Source: Rhizomicrobium sp035504555 (lineage in GTDB: Bacteria > Pseudomonadota > Alphaproteobacteria > Micropepsales > Micropepsaceae). Taken from it: a DNA stretch of 64,000 nucleotides. The DNA lies in the NCBI GenBank assembly GCA_035504555.1, contig DATJRP010000047.1:1-64000 (forward strand), in the 5' to 3' direction. Position 1 is the first letter of the stretch, and each line of letters begins with the position of its first letter. This document shows, piece after piece, positions 57,450 through 64,000 of this stretch. The position numbers and the translations under genes were made by a program. The notes under the pieces were generated by a model. That model did no database searches, was not told the DNA's origin, and saw only the letters and a list, made by a program, of their open reading frames with translations.

Positions 57450-58502
57450 ATGACGATGACGAAAAACACACTGCGTTTGGCCGCTGCGGCGCTTGCACTC
57501 TCCCTGGGCGTCATCCCGACTTTGGGAAACGCTGCCGATGACGCGACGAACGCGCAACCGACGGCCGCCGAGCGGGCGCACATGAACGCGCTCGCGCAGC
57601 AACTGGGCGACGACGATGCGCAGGCCCAGCCCGAGCGCACCGCCGATCTCTTCGGACCGTCCGACGACGAGAAGGCGGCAGCGGCCGCCGCCGCGCAGCG
57701 CGAGCAGAACCAGGACGCCAATATCGCCACGCTCAATCAGCGCGCCGGCGACCTCGAAGACCAGATCCGCAAACTCACCGGCGAGATCGAAGTCCTCAAT
57801 CACCGTCTCGACGAGCTGGATCAGCGCATCGACCGCATGAAGAAGGATTTCGACTACAAACTCTGCATGATGTCGGCGCAGCAGCTGGGCTCCACGCCCG
57901 GCCAGCCGGACGCCATCCCGTGCGGCGGCGCCGGGGCTTCGCCGCAAGCCATGCCGCCCGCACAACCGCAGCAGGGCGATGCAGCGCCGCCGACAGGTGT
58001 GACGCATCTGGCACCCCCGCCGGGCGTGCTCGGCACGCTGTCGCAGCAGGATGCCGCCGCGGCGCCCCCGCCGGCGCAAGCCCCGCCGCAACCGGCGATG
58101 CAGCTCGCCGCCAACGATACGCACACGCAATTCGAAGCGGCGATGAACCTCCTCGCCAAACAGCAATACGATGCGGCGAGCGCATCGCTGCAGACTTTCG
58201 TCGCCGCCAATCCCAAAGCGCCCGAAGCGCCCGACGCATATTACTGGATCGGCAGCGTCGCCTATCTGCAAAGGGATTTTCCGTCGGCCGCGCGCGCCTT
58301 CGCCGAAGTGGTCAAGAAATACCCGACGAGCCCGAAAGGCCCCGAGAGCATGCTGAAGCTGGGGCAGTCGTTCATCGCGATGAACCAGAAAGACGAAGGC
58401 TGCACGGCACTGCGCGCGCTCCCGCAAAGATATCCGACCGCGACGAGGACGGTGCTCGCGCAGGCCGAAGCCGTGCGCAAGGCCGGCGGCTGCAGGCGTT
58501 GA
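57450..58502 (+). CDS. cpoB: CpoB (YbgF), Tol-Pal associated TPR protein
   Basis: 350 residues from ATG 57450; an ATG at 57420 is the alternative. Signal peptide (TLGNA), an N-terminal coiled coil (about residues 80-140, ending DELDQRIDRMKKDF), a Pro/Gln-rich linker (170-235), then TPR-like helices (FEAAMNLLAKQQYDAASASLQTFVAANPKAPEAPDAYYWIGSVAYLQRDF). CpoB coordinates PBP1b and Tol during division. The stop is 1 bp before tilS. Confidence 0.92.
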   Translation: MTMTKNTLRLAAAALALSLGVIPTLGNAADDATNAQPTAAERAHMNALAQQLGDDDAQAQPERTADLFGPSDDEKAAAAAAAQREQNQDANIATLNQRAGDLEDQIRKLTGEIEVLNHRLDELDQRIDRMKKDFDYKLCMMSAQQLGSTPGQPDAIPCGGAGASPQAMPPAQPQQGDAAPPTGVTHLAPPPGVLGTLSQQDAAAAPPPAQAPPQPAMQLAANDTHTQFEAAMNLLAKQQYDAASASLQTFVAANPKAPEAPDAYYWIGSVAYLQRDFPSAARAFAEVVKKYPTSPKGPESMLKLGQSFIAMNQKDEGCTALRALPQRYPTATRTVLAQAEAVRKAGGCRR

Positions 58503-58503
58503 C

Positions 58504-59586
58504 ATGACCGATGCGGGCCTCGCGGCGGATTTCGCTGCAGCGATGGCGCGCACGCTGGCGCAAGGCGCGCCGTGGCCGGGCGCCGTCGCCGTTTCGGGCG
58601 GCGGCGATTCCAAGGCGCTGATGCTTCTGCTGGCCGATTGGGCGCGCGCCGCATCGCGGCCGCTTCCCGTCGTTCTGACGGTCGATCACGGCCTGGCGCC
58701 GAATTCCGCACGGATTGCACAAAACGTGATGCAAAACGCCGGGCATCATGGTCTCGAAGTCCACAAACTCGTCTGGAAAGGAGTGAAGCCCACGGCCGAC
58801 ATCGAAGCGGCGGCGCGTCTCGCGCGCTATCGCCTGATGGGAGACTGGTGCGAGGCGCATCGGACCAAAGCGCTCTATGTTGCGCACACGCTGGAGGATC
58901 AGGCCGAGACGTTTCTGCTCAGGCTCGCACGCGGTAGCGGACTCGACGGCCTGGCCTCGATGCGGACGCGATCGCCATATCCCGTTCAGGGGTTCGACCG
59001 GCTCTGCGTCGTGCGTCCGCTGCTCGAAATTGAACGCGGAGCATTGCGTATTTGGCTCGAAGGCCGGAACGAGAGCTGGTCCGAGGATCCCATGAACGGC
59101 GATCCCCGCTTTGCGCGTGTGCGGATCAGGAAGGCGTGGCCGGCGCTCGCGGAACTCGGACTTTCGCCCCGGCGCATTGCCACGGCCGCGCAGCATCTGG
59201 GCCGCGCGCGCGACGCACTGGAGGACGCCACCGGCGATCTTCTCGAAACCGCGTGCCGGTTCGAAACCGAGCGCGTTTTGATAGACGGAACAAGGCTTGC
59301 GGCCGCAGCGCCCGAGATCGGGCTGCGCGCGCTGGCCCACGTCCTGTCGCGCGTCGCGGGCGAGGCATACCGGCCGCGTTTCGAGCGGCTCGAGCGGCTC
59401 TTCGCTGCCATCCGCGAGGGTGAACTCAAATCCGCGCGAACCTTGCATGGCTGCCGGGTCGGCCGCGCGCCCAAAATTGCATCGATTTTCGGTCCATTTA
59501 CGTTGATTGTGGTGCGAGAGCCCGCCCGGCGCGCGGCTCGACGCATGGCTCGGGCGGGCGTTGCCGTCCGCGACCAAATTTCTTAA
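58504..59586 (+). CDS. tilS: tRNA(Ile)-lysidine synthase
   Basis: 360 residues. PP-loop ATPase with the SGGGDSKAL motif near residue 31, then LTVDHGLAPNSA, VAHTLEDQAETFLLRLARGSGLDGL, and WSEDPMNGDPRFARVRIRK. Converts the wobble C of tRNA-Ile(CAU) into lysidine, enabling AUA decoding. Shorter at the C-terminus than E. coli TilS, as usual in alphaproteobacteria. Confidence 0.94.
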   Translation: MTDAGLAADFAAAMARTLAQGAPWPGAVAVSGGGDSKALMLLLADWARAASRPLPVVLTVDHGLAPNSARIAQNVMQNAGHHGLEVHKLVWKGVKPTADIEAAARLARYRLMGDWCEAHRTKALYVAHTLEDQAETFLLRLARGSGLDGLASMRTRSPYPVQGFDRLCVVRPLLEIERGALRIWLEGRNESWSEDPMNGDPRFARVRIRKAWPALAELGLSPRRIATAAQHLGRARDALEDATGDLLETACRFETERVLIDGTRLAAAAPEIGLRALAHVLSRVAGEAYRPRFERLERLFAAIREGELKSARTLHGCRVGRAPKIASIFGPFTLIVVREPARRAARRMARAGVAVRDQIS

Positions 59587-59689
59587 CGTTTTAATGGCTG
59601 GCAGCGGGCTATGACGCTTCCTATCTGATACGATAGGTCCATGGCCCCCGAACTGCCACAAAGCCCCGGGGCTCCAGGAAAGGACGGCC

Positions 59690-61609
59690 GTGAACAATCT
59701 CCGAAATCTCATCCTGTGGATCATTATCGCGCTGCTGCTCGTGGCCCTCTTCAACATGTTCCAGGGGACGAGCCCGCATACGAATTCCAAGACGCTCACC
59801 TACACGGAATTCAACCAGTATGTGCAGGAAGGCCAGGTCAAATCGGTCACGATCCAGGGCGATCAGATTATCGGACAACTCAACGGCGACCAGAGTTTCA
59901 GGACCTACACACCCACCAACGACCCCGACCTCATCCCCGAGATGAAGGCGAAAAAAGTCAACATCACGGTCAGCCCGCCGGATGACGGCGTGCCCTCGCT
60001 GATGGGCATCTTCATCAACTGGTTCCCGATGCTTCTCCTCATCGCCGTGTGGATATTCTTCCTCCGGCAGATGCAGTCGGGCGGCGGCAAGGCCATGGGC
60101 TTCGGCAAGAGCCGCGCCAAGCTCCTCACCGAGCGCACCGGCCGCGTGACGTTCGAGGACGTGGCGGGCGTCGACGAAGCCAAGGAAGAGGTCAAAGAGA
60201 TCGTTGAATTCCTCCGCGATCCGCAGAAATTCCAGCGCCTCGGCGGCCGTATCCCCAAGGGCGTGCTGCTGGTCGGCCCCCCAGGCACCGGCAAGACGTT
60301 GCTTGCGCGCGCCATCGCCGGCGAAGCCAATGTGCCGTTCTTCACGATCTCGGGTTCGGACTTCGTCGAGATGTTCGTGGGCGTGGGCGCGTCCCGTGTG
60401 CGCGACATGTTCGAGCAGGCGAAGAAGAACGCGCCCTGTATCGTCTTCATCGACGAAATCGACGCGGTCGGCCGCCATCGCGGTGCCGGCCTCGGCGGCG
60501 GCAACGACGAGCGCGAACAGACGCTCAACCAGCTGCTCGTCGAGATGGACGGCTTCGAAGCGAACGAAGGCGTGATCCTCATCGCCGCCACCAACCGTCC
60601 CGACGTGCTCGATCCCGCATTGCTGCGTCCGGGCCGTTTCGACCGCGAAGTGGTCGTGCCCAATCCCGATCTCGGAGGCCGGGACAAAATCCTGCGCGTG
60701 CATCTGCGCAAGGTGCCGCTGGCGGCCGACGTCGATCCGCGCGTCATCGCGCGCGGCACGCCCGGCTTCTCCGGCGCCGATCTGGCCAATCTCGTCAACG
60801 AAGCAGCCTTGCTGGCTGCCCGCCGCGGCAAGCGCGTCGTCACCATGACCGAGCTCGAAGATGCGAAGGACAAGGTGATGATGGGCGCGGAACGCCGCTC
60901 GCTCGCCATGACCGACGACGAACGCCGCAATACGGCCTATCATGAAGGTGGTCACGCCCTCGTGGCGCTCAGCGTCGAAGGCTCCGATCCGATCCACAAG
61001 GCGACGATCATTCCGCGCGGCCGTGCGCTCGGCATGGTGATGCGTCTGCCGGAGCAGGATCAGCTCTCCGTCACGCGCCAGAAGATGCTGGCCGATATCT
61101 GCGTCGCCTTCGGCGGTCGCCTCGCAGAAGAGCTCATCTTCGGCTACGACAAGGTCACCACCGGCGCCATCTCCGACATCAAGCAGGCGACGCGCATGGC
61201 GCGCGCCATGGTCACGCGCTACGGCTTCTCCGACGAGCTCGGTCCGATCGAGTTCGGCGAGAACCAGGAAGAAGTCTTCCTCGGCCATTCCGTCGCGCGC
61301 ACGCAAAACGTGTCGGAAGCCACCGCGCAGAAGATCGACCAGGAAATCCGCAAGATCATCGACACCTGCTACAGCCGCGCGCGCGACATCCTGACGACCC
61401 GGATCAACGATCTGCACACGCTTGCCAAGGGTCTCCTCGAATACGAGACGTTGACAGGTGACGAGATTGTGGCGCTGCTGAAGGGAATCCCGCCGGTGCG
61501 TGCGCCATACGAAGAGCCCGAGCCGCAGCGCGGCCAAGGCCCGAGCGTCCCCGCCGCCGGCCGCCCGCGCGGTCCGGGCATCCTGCCGGAGCCCCAGCCG
61601 GGTCGATAA
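59690..61609 (+). CDS. ftsH: ATP-dependent zinc metalloprotease FtsH
   Basis: 639 residues. TM1 at residues 5-22, periplasmic segment, TM2 at about 107-124; AAA+ module with Walker A GPPGTGKT (196-203), IVFIDEIDAVGRHRGAGLGGGND, SRH; zinc site HEGGH (418-422). Degrades unneeded membrane proteins and LpxC. Starts with GTG 59690 (GGACGG upstream). Typical ftsH-folP-glmM context. Confidence 0.98.
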   Translation: MNNLRNLILWIIIALLLVALFNMFQGTSPHTNSKTLTYTEFNQYVQEGQVKSVTIQGDQIIGQLNGDQSFRTYTPTNDPDLIPEMKAKKVNITVSPPDDGVPSLMGIFINWFPMLLLIAVWIFFLRQMQSGGGKAMGFGKSRAKLLTERTGRVTFEDVAGVDEAKEEVKEIVEFLRDPQKFQRLGGRIPKGVLLVGPPGTGKTLLARAIAGEANVPFFTISGSDFVEMFVGVGASRVRDMFEQAKKNAPCIVFIDEIDAVGRHRGAGLGGGNDEREQTLNQLLVEMDGFEANEGVILIAATNRPDVLDPALLRPGRFDREVVVPNPDLGGRDKILRVHLRKVPLAADVDPRVIARGTPGFSGADLANLVNEAALLAARRGKRVVTMTELEDAKDKVMMGAERRSLAMTDDERRNTAYHEGGHALVALSVEGSDPIHKATIIPRGRALGMVMRLPEQDQLSVTRQKMLADICVAFGGRLAEELIFGYDKVTTGAISDIKQATRMARAMVTRYGFSDELGPIEFGENQEEVFLGHSVARTQNVSEATAQKIDQEIRKIIDTCYSRARDILTTRINDLHTLAKGLLEYETLTGDEIVALLKGIPPVRAPYEEPEPQRGQGPSVPAAGRPRGPGILPEPQPGR

Positions 61610-61623
61610 GCCGTCTTCAAGCC

Positions 61624-61764
61624 TCATTCCCGCGGCGCCGGTCCGCGCAAAGCGCGGTCGGAACGTAAACTCAGCGGGAACCCGGTCGCCGCGTGTCCGC
61701 GCGGCGATTGACTCTTTGCGCTCGCATACGCTCGCTTACCGGGTTCCCGCTTTCGCGGGAATGA
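61624..61764. repeat. Composite palindromic repeat element
   Basis: Outer inverted repeat TCATTCCCGCG (61624-61634) with CGCGGGAATGA (61754-61764), 11 bp. Inner repeat GCGGGAACCCGGT (61674-61686) with ACCGGGTTCCCGC (61738-61750), 13 bp. Smaller hairpin CCGCGC-aaa-GCGCGG between. Same architecture as the 28751 element though of different sequence; this TTCCCGC/GCGGGAA type is a common dispersed repeat in alphaproteobacteria. Confidence 0.75.
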
Positions 61765-61785
61765 CACTCGTGTTGTGCTGAATAC

Positions 61786-62613
61786 ATGACCGTCAAACTC
61801 CTCGGCATTCTCAACATCACGGAAGACTCGTTCTCCGATGGCGGGCGGTATCTCGATCCAGCCGCAGCGCTTGCGCGTGGCGAGTATCTTGCGAACAATG
61901 GCGCCGACATCATCGATCTGGGTGCCGCATCGTCTAATCCGGATGGCAAGCCCGTTCCCGCCGATATCGAGATTGCGCGGCTCGGGCCCGTCGTCGCGGC
62001 CTTGCGCGCAAAGGGCATACCCATCTCCGTCGATACGTTTTCGCCGGAGGTTCAGCTTTGGGCGCTTGAGCAGGACGTCGACTACCTCAACGACGTGCAG
62101 GGCTTCCGCCATCCCGAGATCTACGAGCGGCTGGCGGCCGCAGAGGCGAACCTGATCGTCATGCATGCCGTCCAGGAGGGGGGCCGGGCCGAGCGCATCG
62201 CCGTCAGCCCTGCCGAGATCCTCGACCGGGTCCTGACCTTCTTCGGCCGCAGGCTCCCGCTCCTGGAAGCGGCAGGAATTGCCCGGGAGCGGCTCATCCT
62301 GGACCCAGGGATGGGGTTCTTCCTGGGTACGGACCCCGAAGCCTCCTACAAGGTCCTGCGTCACCTTGAGACGCTCAGGCGAGCCTTCTCGCTGCCCGTC
62401 CTGGTTTCGGTGTCCCGGAAGTCCTTCCTCAGGAAAATCACGGGAAAAGGACCCCAGGAGGCCGGTGCGGCCACGCTGGCAGCCGAACTGTTTGCAGCCG
62501 CGAAGGGGGCGGACTATATCCGCACCCACGAGCCGGGAGCGCTGAAGGACGGCCTCCTCGTCCAGCGGGCGCTTGGGGGCAACAGGCTCTGGGGCGACGA
62601 GCCCGCTCTATAG
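61786..62613 (+). CDS. folP: Dihydropteroate synthase
   Basis: 275 residues. TIM-barrel DHPS motifs: LGILNITEDSFSDGGRYLDP, VSVDTFSPEVQLWAL-like strand, DPGMGFFLGTDPEAS, LVSVSRKSFLRKITGKGPQEAGAATLAAEL. Condenses DHPPP with pABA; target of sulfonamides. Sits between ftsH and glmM as in many bacteria; a palindromic repeat separates it from ftsH. Confidence 0.96.
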   Translation: MTVKLLGILNITEDSFSDGGRYLDPAAALARGEYLANNGADIIDLGAASSNPDGKPVPADIEIARLGPVVAALRAKGIPISVDTFSPEVQLWALEQDVDYLNDVQGFRHPEIYERLAAAEANLIVMHAVQEGGRAERIAVSPAEILDRVLTFFGRRLPLLEAAGIARERLILDPGMGFFLGTDPEASYKVLRHLETLRRAFSLPVLVSVSRKSFLRKITGKGPQEAGAATLAAELFAAAKGADYIRTHEPGALKDGLLVQRALGGNRLWGDEPAL

Positions 62614-62703
62614 GCCTTTAGGCCAGACCCGCCGCGGCATGAAAGCTGCTAGAATTTATGGTGGTACAAAGCCCCTGAGGGGCACTGCGCAGGGCATTTC
62701 ACG

Positions 62704-64000
62704 ATGAACCGAAAGCTGTTTGGAACGGATGGCATCCGCGGGCGCGCCAATATTTTCCCGGTGACGCCCGAGATCGCCATGAAGGCGGGAATGGCGGCCG
62801 GCCGCATCTTTACCCGCGGCGACCACCTCCACCGCGTCGTGATCGGCAAGGACACCCGGCTTTCCGGCTACATGATCGAGTCCGCGCTGGTCGCGGGCTT
62901 CACCTCCGTGGGCATGGACGTGTTCCAGTTTGGTCCCTTGCCGACGCCAGCCGTCGCCATGCTGACGCGTTCGCTGCGCGCCGACCTCGGCGTGATGATC
63001 TCGGCCTCGCACAATCATTTCGAGGACAACGGCATCAAGTTTTTCGGCCCGGACGGTCAGAAGCTCTCCGACGAGCACGAGATGCAGATCGAAGCGCTCA
63101 TGGAGAACGGCCTCGAGGACGGCCTCGCCAAGCCGCGCAAGATCGGCCGCGCCAAGCGCATCGACGATGCGCAGGCCCGCTACATCGAATTCGCCAAACG
63201 CACCTTCCCCAAGCAGCTGACGCTCGACGGCCTGCGCGTCGTCATCGATTGCGCGCACGGCGCGGCTTACAAAGTGGCACCCGCCATCCTGTGGGAGCTG
63301 GGCGCCGAAGTGATCGCCATCGGCGACGAGCCGAACGGTCTCAACATCAACAACGAATGCGGCTCGACCAGCCCGGAAGCCATGCAGCGCAAGGTGCGCG
63401 AGCGTAGAGCCGATTTCGGCATCGCGCTCGACGGCGATGCGGATCGCGTGGTGATGGCCGACGAAGAGGGCAATCTCATCGACGGAGACCAGATCCTGGC
63501 GCTCATCGCGCGCTCCTGGTCGAAGACGGGCAAGCTCAAGGGCTCAGGCGTGGTCGGCACGGTGATGTCGAATGCGGGCCTGGAACGCTATCTGAAGACC
63601 CTCGAGCTGAAGCTGGGCCGCGCCTCCGTCGGCGATCGCTACGTCGTCGAGATGATGAACCGGGGCGGCTACAATGTGGGTGGTGAACAGTCCGGCCACA
63701 TCATCCTCAACGATTTCGGCACCACGGGCGACGGCGTCGTAGCGGCCCTGCAGGTCTTGGCCGTGCTGGCCGATGACAACAAGCCCGCGAGCGAGGCGGC
63801 GCATGTCTTCGATCCGCTGCCGCAGGTGCTCGAGAATGTGCGTTTCCGCAACGGCTCGCCGCTCACCGACGCCCGCGTAACGGAGCGCATCAAGGCGGGC
63901 GAAGCGCGCCTCAACGGCACCGGCCGCATCCTGGTGCGCAAATCGGGCACCGAACCCGTCATTCGCGTGATGGCGGAAGGCGAAGACGAAAGTGTCGTGC
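62704..64000 (+). CDS. glmM: Phosphoglucosamine mutase GlmM (3' end outside window)
   Basis: 432 residues are visible and the frame is open at the window edge; a normal GlmM has about 445-450, so roughly the last 15 are missing. Motifs: NRKLFGTDGIRGRAN at the N-terminus, the phosphoserine loop ISASHNHFEDNGIKFF, metal loop DGDADRVVM, EQSGHIILNDFGTTGDG for sugar binding, and RKSGTEPVIRVMAEG. Converts glucosamine-6-P to glucosamine-1-P for peptidoglycan and LPS. A GCCCC-tga-GGGGC hairpin lies at 62671-62683. Confidence 0.97.
   Translation, partial: MNRKLFGTDGIRGRANIFPVTPEIAMKAGMAAGRIFTRGDHLHRVVIGKDTRLSGYMIESALVAGFTSVGMDVFQFGPLPTPAVAMLTRSLRADLGVMISASHNHFEDNGIKFFGPDGQKLSDEHEMQIEALMENGLEDGLAKPRKIGRAKRIDDAQARYIEFAKRTFPKQLTLDGLRVVIDCAHGAAYKVAPAILWELGAEVIAIGDEPNGLNINNECGSTSPEAMQRKVRERRADFGIALDGDADRVVMADEEGNLIDGDQILALIARSWSKTGKLKGSGVVGTVMSNAGLERYLKTLELKLGRASVGDRYVVEMMNRGGYNVGGEQSGHIILNDFGTTGDGVVAALQVLAVLADDNKPASEAAHVFDPLPQVLENVRFRNGSPLTDARVTERIKAGEARLNGTGRILVRKSGTEPVIRVMAEGEDESVV

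Noticed and set aside
59621..61627. 668-codon ORF on the minus strand
   Set aside because: Antisense shadow of ftsH; Arg/Asp/His-rich composition, no domain.
62671..62683. GCCCC-tga-GGGGC hairpin as glmM/glmS-type riboswitch
   Set aside because: Only 5 bp and no conserved riboswitch core; noted in the glmM entry only.

Overview
The window comes from a GC-rich Gram-negative chromosome, almost certainly an alphaproteobacterium. The support is gene order: DUF4164-zapA-6S RNA-fau, ruvCAB-ybgC-tolQRAB-pal-cpoB-tilS-ftsH-folP-glmM, a tkt-gap-pgk-fba block, and the style of the flagellar, MmsA and LpxR proteins. A Rhizomicrobium/Micropepsaceae-like or related lineage is possible, but this is a guess. 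Most of the window is ordinary core chromosome with about 70 protein genes. I saw no tRNA, rRNA or CRISPR array.

Layout. 1-3.2 kb: end of fliO, fliP, a CPBP protease/AraC pair and a secreted AprI/Inh-like protein. 3.3-9 kb: mmsA, small membrane proteins, EVE, YciI, gpsA, a TetR regulator and lolA. 9-18.6 kb: glutamylated-polyamine catabolism (PuuD-like hydrolase, PuuA-like ligase), an EAL phosphodiesterase, DUF4403, an ArsR-controlled SRPBCC/GST operon, and an aminotransferase preceded by a probable leader peptide and RNA switch. 18.6-24.2 kb: a probable new small RNA, alkB with a phosphatase-like gene, GNAT, GT87, two tandem Gly/His/Tyr-rich secreted paralogues, and lpxR. 24.4-31 kb: sucC without sucD, a PEBP protein, scoAB, an MFS transporter and an OmpA-like protein. 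31-38.4 kb (minus strand): tkt-gap-pgk-fba-thiE, then efp and suhB. 38.5-48.6 kb: zapA, 6S RNA, fau, a metallophosphoesterase, small enzymes, yebC and a penicillin-acylase-family hydrolase. 48.6-50.3 kb: a scarred accessory patch with two truncated genes and a two-gene cassette between inverted repeats. 50.3-64 kb: ruvCAB, the Tol-Pal envelope system, tilS, ftsH, folP and glmM (cut by the window edge).

The most interesting non-core signals are as follows. (1) An 18-residue, apparently leaderless ORF and two mutually exclusive helices upstream of the aminotransferase at 16534. (2) A structured RNA at about 18680-18832 with a sigma70-like promoter, C-rich loops and a 13-bp terminator, antisense to the alkB tail. 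(3) The IR-flanked, lower-GC two-gene cassette at 48804-49873, next to a deletion scar that fused two converging genes. (4) Paired palindromic repeat elements at 28751, 51464 (inside ruvAB) and 61624.

Functional links. PuuA/PuuD and the class III aminotransferase would together strip polyamines to GABA-type acids and glutamate. MmsA and ScoAB feed branched-chain and ketone-body carbon into the TCA cycle, where SucC acts. RuvABC resolves recombination intermediates. Tol-Pal-CpoB links division to outer-membrane constriction, with ZapA at the Z-ring.
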